Below are positions 43,301-49,545 of a stretch of DNA of 64,000 nucleotides, piece after piece (the stretch's first letter is position 1; the number at the start of each line of letters is the position of its first letter). The notes beneath the pieces are model-generated. The model was given only the letters and a program-made list of their open reading frames with translations, searched no databases and was not told where the DNA came from. The position numbers were made by a program, and so were the translations under genes. The stretch comes from Nereocystis luetkeana (taxonomy: Eukaryota > Sar > Phaeophyceae > Laminariales > Laminariaceae): positions 15,308,869 through 15,372,868 of the forward strand of contig JARUPZ010000003.1 of assembly GCA_031213475.1 (NCBI GenBank), read 5' to 3'.

Positions 43301-45114
43301 TTTCCTTGGTAGGATATGTACTATGCAGGTCCTGCACAACATGTCATACCGGCAGACTAGGATCTATCTGATCTATCTGATCTATCTGATACACCTGATC
43401 AATCTGATATCTATCTGATATATCTGATATATATCTGATATATCTGAACAATCTGTTATATCTTATCTATTATTATATATATGACCTATCTGATCTACCT
43501 CATCTATCTGACATGGCCGACGTGCGAAGCCCCGTGGTCATCAAACCCCACACCAAGCAGCCGCCACGCCCCTACACGCCGACAAAAACCCAAACCTACT
43601 ACACCTCAGGCGCTGTCTGTCACTCATGTCACCTTCATCTGGTGGGGGAAGAGGTCGAGCTTCAACCCAGGGACAATAGAGTTGCAAGTGCGGTACTGCG
43701 CCCTGCAGGTGCCCGACAAGGCATCCAAGGACGACGCCCCCAAGTACTGCGCCGCTGCAATGAGGGAGATGAGAGCGCGGGGAAAAAAAAGAGGGGCGTT
43801 CCAAAGGAAGGCGTTACTGGGATGGGGCATGCTAATCAGAGCCCACGAAGGACCCAAAACACCATATATTTCCCGAAATTTCCAAACCATACATCGTTTG
43901 GATACTACTGGTAGTTTCCGCCAAAATATTAGTAGTCACCACCACCAGCAGCGTCGGCGCTGATACAAACCCCCAGGGGACAGCAGTGGTTACGATGTGT
44001 TTTGTCCGCAGACGCACTAATGGTCTCCCGCCCCGTCCCGCAAACAAAGAAAAATGGACAGAGCAAGAGCGGTTTTACATTCGCAGAGGAAATTCCAGCT
44101 CAGCCCATGGGAGGTGCTACCCTCAACGGCCTCCTCGAAAAAACAAAAACCCGATCGTGGTCACAGGTGCCTTCCCTTGTCACTCCGGGCAGTTGCCCTT
44201 CACTATTATTTCATATTGAGATAATTCAGCCTTCTCCCTGCTCGCTCGCCAAGTCGAGCGCTATCGCCGTGTCCACGAAGGAAGGGAACACACAGGAAAC
44301 AAGAAAAAAAAAATGCCTTGTACAATACGCCGGGCGAGCTTCGAACCCCAGGGCAACCGCCAGCAGGCGTGGCAGAGTTCCGTCAAGACCTATTACGGGG
44401 GACCATGATAAGTAGGACCAAATATTGTTTAAAAAAAAAGCGAAATACAAGGCGCTTCGCTCCGCGGGCGGCCTACGCCGCCCGCTACGCTCGCTCAGGA
44501 AGGGAAAAAGTACATCAAATTATGCGAAGCGAACAGAGGTCCACGATTGAGTTTAGTGTTTTCAAGGATCGTAATTGCAAACCGGCGACTTGATAATGCC
44601 AAGAGTCCCGCCGCCATGCTTCAGCAAAAAACAGCTCCGACGTCAGCTTGGATGCCACATATACGCTTCGCGTCGCGGATGTCGTACGTACGTACATACG
44701 CCCCAGGTAGGGTACTACTGTCTGTACTTATTTTCTTCTTTCGATATGCTCTATGTCTGTACTATATGTACGAAGAAAGCGAAAGCACAGCACGGCACAG
44801 CAGCAAAAACAATGAAAATGAAACCGAGAACTCGGAAAGGAAAAAAAATCCCCGTCCCCTCTCGTGTAATATTTTTCTGCCTGATTGGAACACCTTACAC
44901 CCGGTCGAAAAGAAGAAAATAAACAAATCGCACAGAAGAGCTTCTCTCTCAGCCTCGTACGCCGCCCGCCCCTCTCGCGACCACCTCGCTACCGATTCGC
45001 TCCGGGTAAAGCTTTTATCACTCTCTGCCACAATCAGCCCCGTCGCCCGCCCCACGTGAAGCCCGGTGCTCACCGTGGCCGTCGTTCGCCAGCTCGATAA
45101 CGTTGGTGTTCAAA
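14262..45114 (-). CDS. F-box/SNF2-type helicase gene with nested bromodomain and zinc-binding segment, 23 exons
   Basis: Gene-level entry. Exons in transcript order: 45114-45074, 43754-43633, 42795-42114, 41606-41416, 40768-40704, 40016-39857, 39509-39402, 38463-38340, 37239-37070, 35582-35506, 33413-33300, 30909-30840, 29700-29579, 26966-26876, 25128-24946, 23476-23399, 21811-21701, 20173-19821, 19495-19438, 19265-19195, 18504-18404, 17934-17790, 15374-14262. Phases close at all junctions except the one into 19265. Helicase motifs occur in order: HQ.KGLQWM, GGMLCDEPGLGKT (I), LIVVPPPMLPHW (Ia), VVVTTYQRL, DEGH (II), VMTGTPTP (III), VMIRHTK, KAIVFSQF (IV), GLDLSFVTHMYLMD (V), ARANRMG (VI). 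The order, RLSCC and Cys-rich spacer resemble AT3G54460-type F-box/SNF2 proteins, a RAD5/SHPRH-like group. Inferred: nuclear ATP-dependent chromatin or ubiquitin-linked translocase. The 5' end is unresolved. Confidence 0.9.
15456..15559 (-). repeat. Family B 3' fragment upstream of SNF2 terminal exon
   Basis: Sense to the SNF2 transcript; C-run ends about 80 nt before the acceptor at 15375. Confidence 0.82.
16116..16223. mobile_element. Family A MITE
   Basis: Full copy in the last SNF2 intron (17789-15375). Confidence 0.9.
16546..16652. mobile_element. Family A MITE, opposite core orientation
   Basis: Core reads in the other direction (…CCAAATATTGTTAG…); same intron as the preceding copy, 320 bp away. 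Confidence 0.85.
16860..16912. repeat. Family C, left half only
   Basis: CAGTCCTGTTTTGGGGACAA arm without the opposing arm. Confidence 0.7.
17182..17266. repeat. Family C palindrome
   Basis: Complete arms (GTCCCGTTTTGGGGACAAA and its complement) around a TACTTGAAATTTGACTGG loop. Confidence 0.88.
17390..17596 (+). repeat. Family B, partial tandem copy
   Basis: Antisense to the SNF2 gene, about 190 nt inside the intron that starts at 17789; inverted relative to the copy at 15456 at the other end of the same intron. Confidence 0.85.
17619..17715 (+). repeat. Family F, diverged fragment
   Basis: Shares ATTTTCATCGCGAGAAGG…CTCGACTCGGGTCTTC… with the two good copies. Confidence 0.6.
17790..17934 (-). 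CDS. SNF2 gene exon, motif V
   Basis: 145 nt, acceptor ACGGCACAG, donor CAG before GTGATT. Reads AKELERFRTDPACFVLLLG then AHGLDLSFVTHMYLMDQIWD, the SNF2 motif V with the LMD.iWD…E.Q signature. Confidence 0.95.
18404..18504 (-). CDS. SNF2 gene exon between motifs IV and V
   Basis: 101 nt; acceptor is TTCAG after a (GTT)n tract, donor AACAG before GTGCGC. Reads IVGDKFLREFGGHPEKGWQE then SVAEFWGKN. Phases 0 to 2 join the next exon to give …NRAKELERF. A second open frame exists but does not fit the phase. Confidence 0.8.
18540..19010. repeat. AACCG/AACCA pentanucleotide array
   Basis: CCGAACCGAACCGAACC with CCAAA variants. Lies in the SNF2 intron just upstream of exon 18504; reads T/G-rich (GGTTC)n in transcript sense. 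Confidence 0.92.
19195..19265 (-). CDS. SNF2 gene exon, probable (phase unresolved)
   Basis: Reads LVGTGSLLVLDKTIAALCEL then NAS, with donor TCG before GTACGT that joins the next exon in phase 0. The most obvious acceptor (AAG at 19266-19268) leaves 2 nt, whereas the upstream exon ends in phase 0. Either the true acceptor differs, a micro-exon is missing, or there is a sequence error. Confidence 0.55.
19438..19495 (-). CDS. SNF2 gene exon, motif IV
   Basis: 58 nt, acceptor GATCGACCAG, donor AAC before GTGAGT. GGYRQLKAIVFSQFLPVLN contains the SNF2 lobe 2 motif kviVFSQF. Confidence 0.92.
19821..20173 (-). CDS. SNF2 gene exon, Gly- and Glu-rich linker
   Basis: 353 nt, phases 0 to 2, donor CG before GTGAGA. 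Carries a Gly run encoded by GGA/GGC repeats (about 20045-20110), a Pro/Gly stretch, an acidic EEEDEEEEG run, then HSKAFFTIGQLKAIVEKAAV, which fits the SK…L…l segment before motif IV. The acceptor (AAG at 20174-20176, after a CCCT tract) is uncertain. Confidence 0.78.
20466..21465 (-). pseudogene. 5'-truncated non-LTR retrotransposon (LINE) reverse-transcriptase remnant
   Basis: The minus frame from 21465 reads WGEDELPIVDQYTYLGVEIS and then a run of K..IGKMDAILTYSHLDTR, typical of the segment after the catalytic palm of LINE reverse transcriptases. After a MITE insertion (21048-21155) the sequence continues in shifted frames to CPCGKAIESRTRIVGECEIY followed by QEERDVLEEE, the C-terminal Cys/His-type end seen in such elements. 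The catalytic YXDD is missing (5' truncation) and frameshifts are present. It lies in the SNF2 intron between exons 21701 and 20173. Confidence 0.75.
21048..21155. mobile_element. Family A MITE inserted in the LINE remnant
   Basis: Splits the reverse-transcriptase reading frame, so it is younger than the LINE insertion. Confidence 0.88.
21701..21811 (-). CDS. SNF2 gene exon after the zinc segment
   Basis: 111 nt, phase 0, acceptor CCGAGCAG, donor CAG before GTAAAA. Reads RIQPGFELKWMYNVREQERL then a basic helix. It corresponds to the …LQP….W… linker before the helicase C lobe. Confidence 0.85.
22551..22659. mobile_element. Family A MITE
   Basis: Left TIR is mutated (ACGAGGGGCC); AAATAG subfamily box instead of TTAATAG. 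Confidence 0.85.
22769..22874. mobile_element. Family A MITE, degenerate right end
   Basis: Left CGGGGGACC intact; right end CCACCGG. The AAATAG subfamily box matches the copy 110 bp upstream. Confidence 0.78.
23399..23476 (-). CDS. SNF2 gene exon, cysteine-rich zinc-binding segment
   Basis: 78 nt, acceptor CGCTTGTCAG, donor CAG before GTACAG. VCVDCVDCVNNACRVCGKPY has six Cys in CxxC spacings, consistent with a RING-like or zinc-ribbon insert between the SNF2 lobes. The His of a canonical RING is not visible, so E3 activity is uncertain. Confidence 0.85.
24297..24454. mobile_element. Family A MITE with duplicated left end
   Basis: A 42-bp left-end fragment (24297-24338) is directly followed by a full copy (24337-24454), which carries TACCTGGTA in its core at 24398-24406. 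Confidence 0.85.
24768..24863. mobile_element. Family A MITE abutting an SNF2 exon
   Basis: Degenerate right half. Its right boundary provides GTATTA on the minus strand, a possible splice donor for the exon at 25128. Confidence 0.75.
24946..25128 (-). CDS. SNF2 gene exon, RLSCC and first Cys pair
   Basis: 183 nt, acceptor TCCAACAG. Reads ALTNIRLSCCGGGS, the conserved R.SC segment of RAD5-like proteins, then an amphipathic helix, then ISSCQ. I end it at CAG before GTGTGC. The frame stays open to 24865 and reads CQVC…LRSVTCSFC, so a longer form ending at 24865 is a real alternative. Confidence 0.85.
25140..25450. repeat. GATAGATCA repeat tract
   Basis: Irregular runs of ATCAGATAGATCAGATC, immediately upstream (transcript sense) of exon 25128. 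Confidence 0.88.
26399..26800. repeat. GACCC pentanucleotide array, ~400 bp
   Basis: Almost perfect (GACCC)n with a few GATCA/GATTCG interruptions at both ends; followed by GTGAGATTTCGAAAAGTTCC. SNF2 intron 26875-25129. Confidence 0.95.
26876..26966 (-). CDS. SNF2 gene exon, LLNP segment
   Basis: 91 nt, AAG acceptor, donor GAG before GTAAGA. Reads SNLMLTSMEGKTSGWQDSLL then NPANSNYAME. AT3G54460-type proteins have a matching …ILMADW…SLLNP… region here. The acceptor is a less common AAG. Confidence 0.82.
27378..27630 (-). repeat. Family E dispersed repeat, inverted
   Basis: Reverse orientation: CTCACCTAAGGAGCTCC, CCCATGGCTCAAG, CCCCGTCGTTCAGAAAAC occur in mirrored order. Confidence 0.72.
27693..27802. 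mobile_element. Family A MITE
   Basis: Full copy with GGCC variants at both ends; SNF2 intron. Confidence 0.9.
28277..28385. mobile_element. Family A MITE
   Basis: Full copy; TTAACAG variant of the AT box. Confidence 0.9.
29020..29185. repeat. GGGTC array with GAGATTTC-type flank
   Basis: Inverse orientation: GGAACTTTTTGAAATCTCAC then (GGGTC)n. Confidence 0.85.
29579..29700 (-). CDS. SNF2 gene exon, RHTK segment
   Basis: 122 nt, acceptor GGGTTAAG, donor GTCAG before GTGAAT. Reads VMIRHTKNELLTIPPPKREN then ETLAYDTIVSFV; the RHTK box and following strand are typical of SNF2 lobe 1. Confidence 0.92.
29831..29939. mobile_element. Family A MITE, near-consensus
   Basis: Nearly perfect inverted ends flanked by TA on both sides; a good reference copy. 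Confidence 0.92.
30430..30510. repeat. Family C palindrome, diverged
   Basis: CCCTTTTGGGGACAAACC and GGTTTGTCTTCAAAACGGG arms. Confidence 0.75.
30537..30757 (+). repeat. Family E dispersed repeat
   Basis: Best second copy of the family; lies just 3' of SNF2 exon 30909-30840 in transcript sense. Confidence 0.75.
30840..30909 (-). CDS. SNF2 gene exon between motif III and RHTK
   Basis: 70 nt, acceptor GCCGAACAG, donor GAG before GTGCGA. Reads NVRGPFMANRSEGRERLRRL, the …i..PF…G..RL..LL segment that leads into RHTK. Phases match on both sides. Confidence 0.9.
32190..32950. repeat. Degenerate GACCC arrays separated by a shared spacer
   Basis: At least six (GACCC)n blocks separated by GCGAGATTTCAAAAACTCTT-like spacers, i.e. 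a higher-order repeat. SNF2 intron 33299-30910. Confidence 0.88.
33168..33277. mobile_element. Family A MITE
   Basis: Lies just 3' (transcript sense) of SNF2 exon 33413-33300; mutated left TATAACGG. Confidence 0.85.
33300..33413 (-). CDS. SNF2 gene exon, motif III
   Basis: 114 nt, acceptor TCTTGTCCTAG, donor AAG before GTGTGG. Reads WVMTGTPTPTTSADAALRNL then LLSFLKEREYSPDW; TGTP is SNF2 motif III. Confidence 0.93.
33476..33691. mobile_element. Family A MITE nested inside another family A MITE
   Basis: Outer copy halves at 33476-33511 and 33622-33691, interrupted by an inner full copy (about 33512-33623). Removing the inner copy and one TA restores the usual ATTGTTAGTAAAA core, so the target duplication is TA. 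Confidence 0.93.
34796..34935 (+). repeat. Family F-related fragment with C-run
   Basis: CCTGGACAAACAAGCCGTGG…ACAGGTGTCGTCG, a C-run, then TGCCTTCATTATTATCGTG; the left part is shared with 54220-54330 and 44085-44235. Confidence 0.6.
35506..35582 (-). CDS. SNF2 gene exon, Walker B / DEGH box
   Basis: 77 nt, acceptor TTTTTTCAG, donor GGAG before GTAAAA. Reads DEGHAMGTSALTSNGDVARR. DEGH is the motif II form used by RAD5/SHPRH-like SNF2 proteins. Confidence 0.93.
35897..36545 (-). repeat. Family B, three tandem copies (~180-bp period)
   Basis: Starts about 35897, 36119 and 36299, each with its own G-run (C-run in element sense) and AGGAGAGATGTACTCGATCT; only the last extends through the 5' part. 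Confidence 0.88.
36802..36912. mobile_element. Family A MITE
   Basis: Diverged core; AAACAG/TTCAC box variants. Confidence 0.85.
37070..37239 (-). CDS. SNF2 gene exon, strand before motif II
   Basis: 170 nt; acceptor GCTTCGCAG, donor TTG before GTGAGA. Reads FFFDERSDLPLPPVEKLAAF then GVVVTTYQRLTNE and IYWLRMVL. The next exon supplies DEGH, completing the canonical …W.R.vLDE.H segment. Confidence 0.92.
37262..37500. repeat. CAT/CAC trinucleotide tract
   Basis: (CAT)n then (CAC)n with ATGATCATCATGATGG imperfect palindrome, just upstream of the exon at 37239. Confidence 0.9.
37621..37732. mobile_element. Family A MITE carrying TACCTGGTA
   Basis: Left box shortened; core contains TACCTGGTA at 37677-37685, at the same place as in the copy at 24337. 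Confidence 0.85.
37960..38235. repeat. ~36-bp palindromic tandem repeat
   Basis: Units of GGGTACCCGGGTACATACCC and GAGTATGACTC, about seven copies, each rich in TACCCGGGTA symmetry. Confidence 0.88.
38340..38463 (-). CDS. SNF2 gene exon, helicase motif Ia
   Basis: 124 nt, phase 0 start after GACGATCAG, donor CCA-A before GTGAGA. Contains SSATLIVVPPPMLPHWRNQI, the SNF2 motif Ia strand (..LIV.P..L..QW). A slightly more upstream acceptor would add residues but break phase with the previous exon. Confidence 0.88.
38960..39385. repeat. Degenerate ATGGTTGACGAAGCAC repeats
   Basis: Loose ~24-bp units (CACTACACCATGGTTGACGA) through the SNF2 intron just downstream (transcript sense) of exon 39402. 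Confidence 0.8.
39402..39509 (-). CDS. SNF2 gene exon, bromodomain helix C
   Basis: 108 nt, phase 0, donor GTG before GTACGT. A charged amphipathic helix, VAEEARKLGREAEELLKGFF, fits the last bromodomain helix. The acceptor could be GAG at 39510-39512 or AAG three bases further, a one-codon ambiguity. Confidence 0.8.
39857..40016 (-). CDS. SNF2 gene exon, bromodomain helix B and BC loop
   Basis: 160 nt, phase 1 start after CAACGCAG, donor CAG before GTGCGA. FEDFAADVRRVFSNAVAYH matches the bromodomain F..D…vF.NA..Y pattern. The residue after Tyr, normally the acetyl-lysine-binding Asn, reads His. Confidence 0.87.
40084..40350. repeat. ~115-bp tandem repeat, 2-3 units
   Basis: CGTGAAACCGTCGCTTCAGT, CGGTCGGTCTGATCGGT recur at about 40094, 40210 and 40318. 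Confidence 0.8.
40470..40640. repeat. ~20-bp repeat TTCGGTTCAGACAACCAAA
   Basis: About eight diverging units next to the bromodomain exon 40768-40704. Confidence 0.82.
40704..40768 (-). CDS. SNF2 gene exon, bromodomain ZA loop
   Basis: 65 nt, acceptor TTTTGTTCAG, donor AG before GTGAGT. ELGMPDYIAAVGEPIDLQTI matches the bromodomain signature PDY…I..P.DL.TI. Confidence 0.88.
40912..41008. repeat. Family C palindrome
   Basis: Complete, ends TTTTAG…CTAAAAGGGTTAA; in the SNF2 intron between the two bromodomain exons 41416 and 40768. Confidence 0.85.
41220..41410. repeat. ACC trinucleotide tract at a splice donor
   Basis: (CAC)n beginning about 10 nt inside the intron after exon 41606-41416; GGT-rich in transcript sense. 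Confidence 0.85.
41416..41606 (-). CDS. SNF2 gene exon, linker and bromodomain helix Z
   Basis: 191 nt, 2-nt phase start after GTGTCCCAG, donor GAG before GTGCGG. A Pro/Ala/Gly linker is followed by MEQWRHWGNLERQ and VVRALQVKDAAGVFSRRLD, which fits the first bromodomain helix (…L..L...D.A..F…). Confidence 0.85.
42114..42795 (-). CDS. SNF2 gene exon with 15-residue repeats and Walker A motif
   Basis: 682 nt; acceptor CTCTCCGCAG, donor GCCAG before GTGGGG. Starts GLQWMRNRERD. About eight in-frame 45-bp repeats (consensus residues GNGAIGSPCTSNQAQ) follow at roughly 42700-42360. After them come WVNVVDG and RGGMLCDEPGLGKTITVLAL, the ATP-binding P-loop. Family members have only a short linker between the Q-motif and P-loop, so the repeats are an expansion. 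Confidence 0.92.
43350..43512. repeat. TATCTGATC repeat tract
   Basis: Complement-type version (TGATCTATCTGATCTATCTG) of the tract at 25140, in the SNF2 intron 43632-42796. Confidence 0.85.
43633..43754 (-). CDS. SNF2 gene exon, F-box end and Q-motif
   Basis: 122 nt, acceptor CTCATTGCAG, donor ATGAAG before GTGACA. Reads AQYLGASSLDALSGTCRAQY then LKLDLFPHQMK. FPHQ..GLQWM across the junction is the SNF2 N-terminal Q-type motif (HQ..G..WM..RE). Confidence 0.88.
44085..44235 (+). repeat. Family F-related fragment
   Basis: GGGAGGTGCTACCCTCAACG…CGTGGTCACAGGTG parallels 54220-54275. Confidence 0.55.
44393..44445. mobile_element. Family A MITE, left-end fragment
   Basis: TATTACGGGGGACCATGATAAGTAGG-like left end and ACCAAATATTG, then unrelated sequence. 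Confidence 0.7.
45074..45114 (-). CDS. SNF2 gene, most 5' exon joined with confidence (F-box half)
   Basis: 41 nt between CAG (acceptor) and GTGAGC (donor), phase-compatible with the next exon. Reads LNTNVIELANDGH. Joined with exon 43754-43633 it resembles the second half of an F-box (…L..L....L..LS..CR…), which in AT3G54460-type proteins directly precedes the SNF2 domain. The acceptor tract is purine-rich and therefore weak. Confidence 0.55.
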
Positions 45115-45561
45115 CTGCACACCTCCCTCTTTCAACTTCAGCGCGGTCGCAAAAATAAGCACCGTTTGAATATTATCTTGCCCTCCCGAACGACCTTAAT
45201 ACCTCGTACATACTCCATCAACGATCATAAATCGAAGCCAGACAAAGCCCGTTCATGCATCCCTCGTGTCTCGAGGCACACGCGACGCCTAGGCACGAAA
45301 GCGGCGACCGCGCTCCTTGCAACCCCCCCTCTACCCGCCAGCACCCGCTGGCACTCGCGACGGTGCCGGGTGCTCCCGCGATGCCGTGCTCGGAGAACAC
45401 GCACACGAAACGAAAGAAGAAAAAAGGAAGAAATGACCGAGAAAACAAAGAACTGCTGGAAAGGTCCGGCAAGTAATGAAAGGAGGCGGTTTGGAAGTGG
45501 GAGCTCTGAGAGGCCAGGGATGCACCAACCGAGCACGCTCAGGGGTTGTGGTCTAAGTATG

Positions 45562-45623
45562 TAGTTCTATATAGATGTTTGTGTGTACCGTAGGTCCGAT
45601 TTACTATGGTCCCCCGTAATAGT
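45562..45623. mobile_element. Family A MITE, right-end fragment
   Basis: Starts TATATAGATGTTTGTGTG and ends TTTACTATGGTCCCCCGTAA; left half absent. Confidence 0.75.
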
Positions 45624-45790
45624 AGAGTCAACGCGATATATGTACCTGGTGTATATAGAAGAAAAAAAGAAGAAACACCAGCCGGGAGATCGAGGATTTC
45701 GTCGAAACTCATCTTTGCAAGCTGTGTGTGATACTATTAATAAAGATACTTCGATATTTCGTACTATGGGTCAGCGCATATATGGAACTA

Positions 45791-45900
45791 CTATTACGGG
45801 GGACTATAGTTAATAGGACCTATGGTATAGATAAAAACCTATATATGTAACCACTTTTACTAACAATATTTGGTCCTATTAACTATGGCCCCCCGTAATA
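45791..45900. mobile_element. Family A MITE
   Basis: Full, well-preserved copy in the region upstream of the SNF2 exon at 45114. Confidence 0.9.
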
Positions 45901-45975
45901 CGGGCTCACCCTACTCAAAGACGGACTGATCCGACCCCGCAGGGTTGGTGATCGATATTTGGAATGGGGTTCACT

Positions 45976-46070
45976 TGACCCTTTTAGGACCGCAGCCTCG
46001 CTTTGAGGACAAATTACTTCTAATTTGAGTTTAGTGTCCCCGAAACGGGATCGCGGTTCTAAAAGGGTTT
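45976..46070. repeat. Family C palindrome
   Basis: Slightly mutated arms; its right arm is the start of the 46046 tandem duplication. Confidence 0.8.
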
Positions 46071-46307
46071 TTATAACCTCTTAGGGGCCTCAAGACAGGA
46101 AAATAGTTAAAACGAAAACGGCGATTATAGCATCGGCGACACGAGGCAGGCACAGGTTGCAAGCACTACTATTACGGGGGATCGCGGTTCTAAAAGGGTT
46201 TGTATAACCTCTTAGGGGCCTTAAGACAGGAAAATAGTTAAAACGAAAACGGCGATTATAGCATCGGCGACACGAGGCAGGCACAGGTTGCAAGCACTAC
46301 TATTACG
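46046..46307 (+). repeat. ~130-bp direct duplication
   Basis: 46046-46175 and 46177-46307 differ at only a few positions; includes a family C arm, unique sequence AAACGAAAACGGCGATTATA, and the left end of a family A MITE. Confidence 0.92.
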
Positions 46308-46409
46308 GGGGGCCATAGTCAATAGGACCAAATATTGTTAGTAGAAATGGTTAAATATATAGGTTTTTGTGTGTACCATAGGTCCTATTAACTATGGTCC
46401 CCCGTAATA
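46301..46409. mobile_element. Family A MITE at a tandem-duplication breakpoint
   Basis: Full copy. Its first ~11 bp are also found at about 46170, at the end of the first unit of a 130-bp direct duplication. Confidence 0.9.
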
Positions 46410-46691
46410 GGGTATCATTGGGTGTTCGTGCCCAAACTGCAGCGTGAGGAACTGGGACATGCGCGCGATACTCGTGCTGGTTTACGTTCGTCTGGTCGTT
46501 TGGTTTCGCCGCATTCTTCCACCCGTCGTCTTCTCGGTCGCTATACAATAATCAAGTCAATCAAGCCCACCAATTTAATCAACGCAAAGGGGTCAAAAAC
46601 GATAAAGGGATATTGCGCGTCATAAGTGATTGTAGACATTTGTAGTAAGTTTAAGTGAAATATTGAGAGACCTATACGATGCAGAGTGACT

Positions 46692-46800
46692 ATTGCGGGG
46701 GACCCTATTAAATAGAACCTACGGTACCCATAAAAACCTGTATATTTCGCTGTTTTTACTCACAGTAATTGGTCCTATTTACTAGGGTCCCCCGTAATAG
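46692..46800. mobile_element. Family A MITE
   Basis: CTATTAAATAG left box and ACTAGGGTCC right box; otherwise full length. Confidence 0.85.
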
Positions 46801-49084
46801 TACAAGTACTTCTACAACTTAGTATATAGAGAAATACCGGCATGGGATATTTTTATCCCCATCAGAAAATCGATAGTTTCGGCACACTATTAATAGTTAT
46901 TCCGACATCCTCCTTGTATTTGCGTGTTGACCCAGGATTACATCCCGGGGAGTTGCTTGCTTTATATCAAGATTGGTGAGTGGTGTTTTCGTTTTCATTT
47001 CGGGCGATCCGGAAATAAAGCCGACGGCACCTGTTCTGTTTTTTTTTTCAGAATAAATTGTATTTCACTTGGTTGGGCTAAGATGTGAGAACCGTTGACA
47101 TGTTCATATCCATATCCACGGTAGCCAAATATTCATGCCCGTATGTATGATACTACGAGATTGACACGCAGTCAGTTTGCGGAGTTCGGCGTTTTTGTAT
47201 CTCGCTGGCGCGTTTGTGGATCGGAGAATGTTTTTTTTTTGTCGCCACTTTCTCTCTACATATAAGCAACGAGTTTTTAATTATAAAGGGTTAAAAATAT
47301 CCTTATATTTGAGGACAGAATGGTATTCAATGCAATACCGGTAGTGACCCAACTTCAAAAAGTCAGGTTACTGGTGTATCCTTCACCACACGCAAGACAT
47401 AACTGCAGCACTGTAGCCGTCGAGCCCAGCACACTCCCAGCCCTACCTATTGCAGCATCAACAGATTGCCATCAACCATTGCCTTCAACCATTGGCCGCA
47501 CGAAGCAGCCGCGGCTGCCGGAGTAGGGTGTGTGTCCGAAGCGCAATACACGTTCGCTCTGGGCGTCAACAAAAGGACCGCTTGGTCTTCATATTATTGT
47601 ATAAACGTACCTTATATTTCCGGCGAAAGTGGGATAATATACTAATAAGGACCTGTAAGACACGCGCGCACGATTGCTGGTGCTTGTACTGTTGCATTGG
47701 TCCTCCTACTAGTAGATGCTTGATAAGACCGCACTTGGCCGCTTTTCAGGTGGCTATGAATACGTACCTGGTACAGCACTAGGCCCCAACACGGCAAAGA
47801 GGGGGACACGAGGCCTTACTCGTTACTAATGCATTCATGATAGGTCACCAATGGGTTACCCACAAGCCACAGCACCCACCGCATGACACACGAAAGCAGG
47901 CACCATCACCACCAAGTACGCGATGTACCCCGTGAGGTGGGTGAGATGAGCGCTACGTGAGCAATCGACAGTCGTTGGCGGGCAGAAATAATGAAATAGC
48001 TGTGTGATGTGTGGGCGGTTGGGGTTTGGCCTTGTCGGAAAGCATAGGATATATCCAAGACATATTCCTACCCAAACACCGTTCGAGAGACCTCTAGCTT
48101 CTAGACAGATCCACCAAAGCGCCATCTGCTGGTGTGTTCTGCAACATATGAGGGGTTAATAACATGCTCATTGGAAACAAGTCGCGACGAAGTGCGGTCC
48201 GACGCGACCTCGCTTCTTAAAAGGCCTTGGTAGCAGCCATCTAAACGGTTGTTTTTTTCTGTTTTATCGCGTCTGTGCGGGACTGCTCCCGCCGAAGGCA
48301 TCTTCCTTGAGAAACCTGGGTCGGTTGTCTTGTTAATCGGAGGAACTTCCACAATTTGGAACAAGCGCCGAACAAAAAAAAAAACTGCCTTCGGCGACCC
48401 GCGGCCTTTTGGGTGTGCAATGACTGCAGTACACTGTAGAGTAATATATATCTGATACCAGGTACTAGGCATAAAACAGACAAAATGCTTGCACGTAGGT
48501 CTACAGCTTACGAGGGTGTTGCCGTAAGCGCTACCAGTGATGATGCTGTAGACCGAGTACCGTTTAAATGTTACCAGTGAGGGTAGAGCTCTTGACTTGG
48601 AGCTCTGTTGCCGCGGCCATACATGCTTACCGGTACCGTTGTCGTGCACCAATGGAACGAACCATTTTGTATTGGTATCATGGAGCACCAGATGTCCGCT
48701 CGAAATCTTCTTCATTACTGTTACCAGTATTAAAACGGGGATATAATCTAAAGAGGGGTGCAAGGTTCAATATGTGGAAGTACAATATGACGTCTGACAC
48801 GAGAAAGGACAGCAGTATATATTTCATGTATGATGACACGATGAATCAAGGTTCTTCCGCCAATCACCCGCATTTCACTTATCACTGAAACAATGTATCA
48901 ATCCGTAACGGAAACAACAACTGACCTACCAAGAAAAACACACACACAACATCAACAACTGCGACGGTACCGCCAAAGGGAGGGGACATTAGGAAAAACT
49001 CCCCGGGAACCAACCCAAGGTCAACCTGACCAATCCAAGGTCAACATGAAACGTGAAAGAAAAATAGGTTTGCAAGGTTAGGTT

Positions 49085-49545
49085 CTGTAGGGTATATACT
49101 TACAGAACCATACACGGGGTGCATTGCGGGTATTACCCGTCCCCCGATCTTCTGTAACTTTTGTATGACATTTCATACCCGTACCCGGAACTTCTGTGAG
49201 TTATGTCTGACACCACTGCCCATACCCGGAACTTCTTCAAGTTATGTACGCTCGAGGCACAATACCCGGCGTACGGGTACAACACCCCATACCGGTGCCC
49301 GGCCTTTGAGTCGGGTAGATACCCGGAACATGTATGGGGTAAATACCGGGATATATACCCGGTACCCGACACTTTGTAAAATACCGGGGTGCGGGTACGG
49401 GTAAAACCTTCATACAAGTATACCTCCCCCGTTTCATCACACACCTACCCGATACTTCTGTGAGTTGTGTAAGACTTCTGAACCCCTACCCGGGATTTCT
49501 GTGAGTACTGTCACACTTCCAAAACCCTACCCGGGATACCGTAGA
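49085..49545. repeat. TACCCG-rich degenerate tandem tract
   Basis: Recurrent TACCCGGAACTTCTGTGAGT and GGTACGGGTA blocks, ~45-60 bp apart. Confidence 0.75.

Noticed and set aside
48101..48763. 220-codon minus open frame
   Set aside because: No conserved motif, no clear splice frame with neighbours and composition unlike the supported exons; left unannotated.
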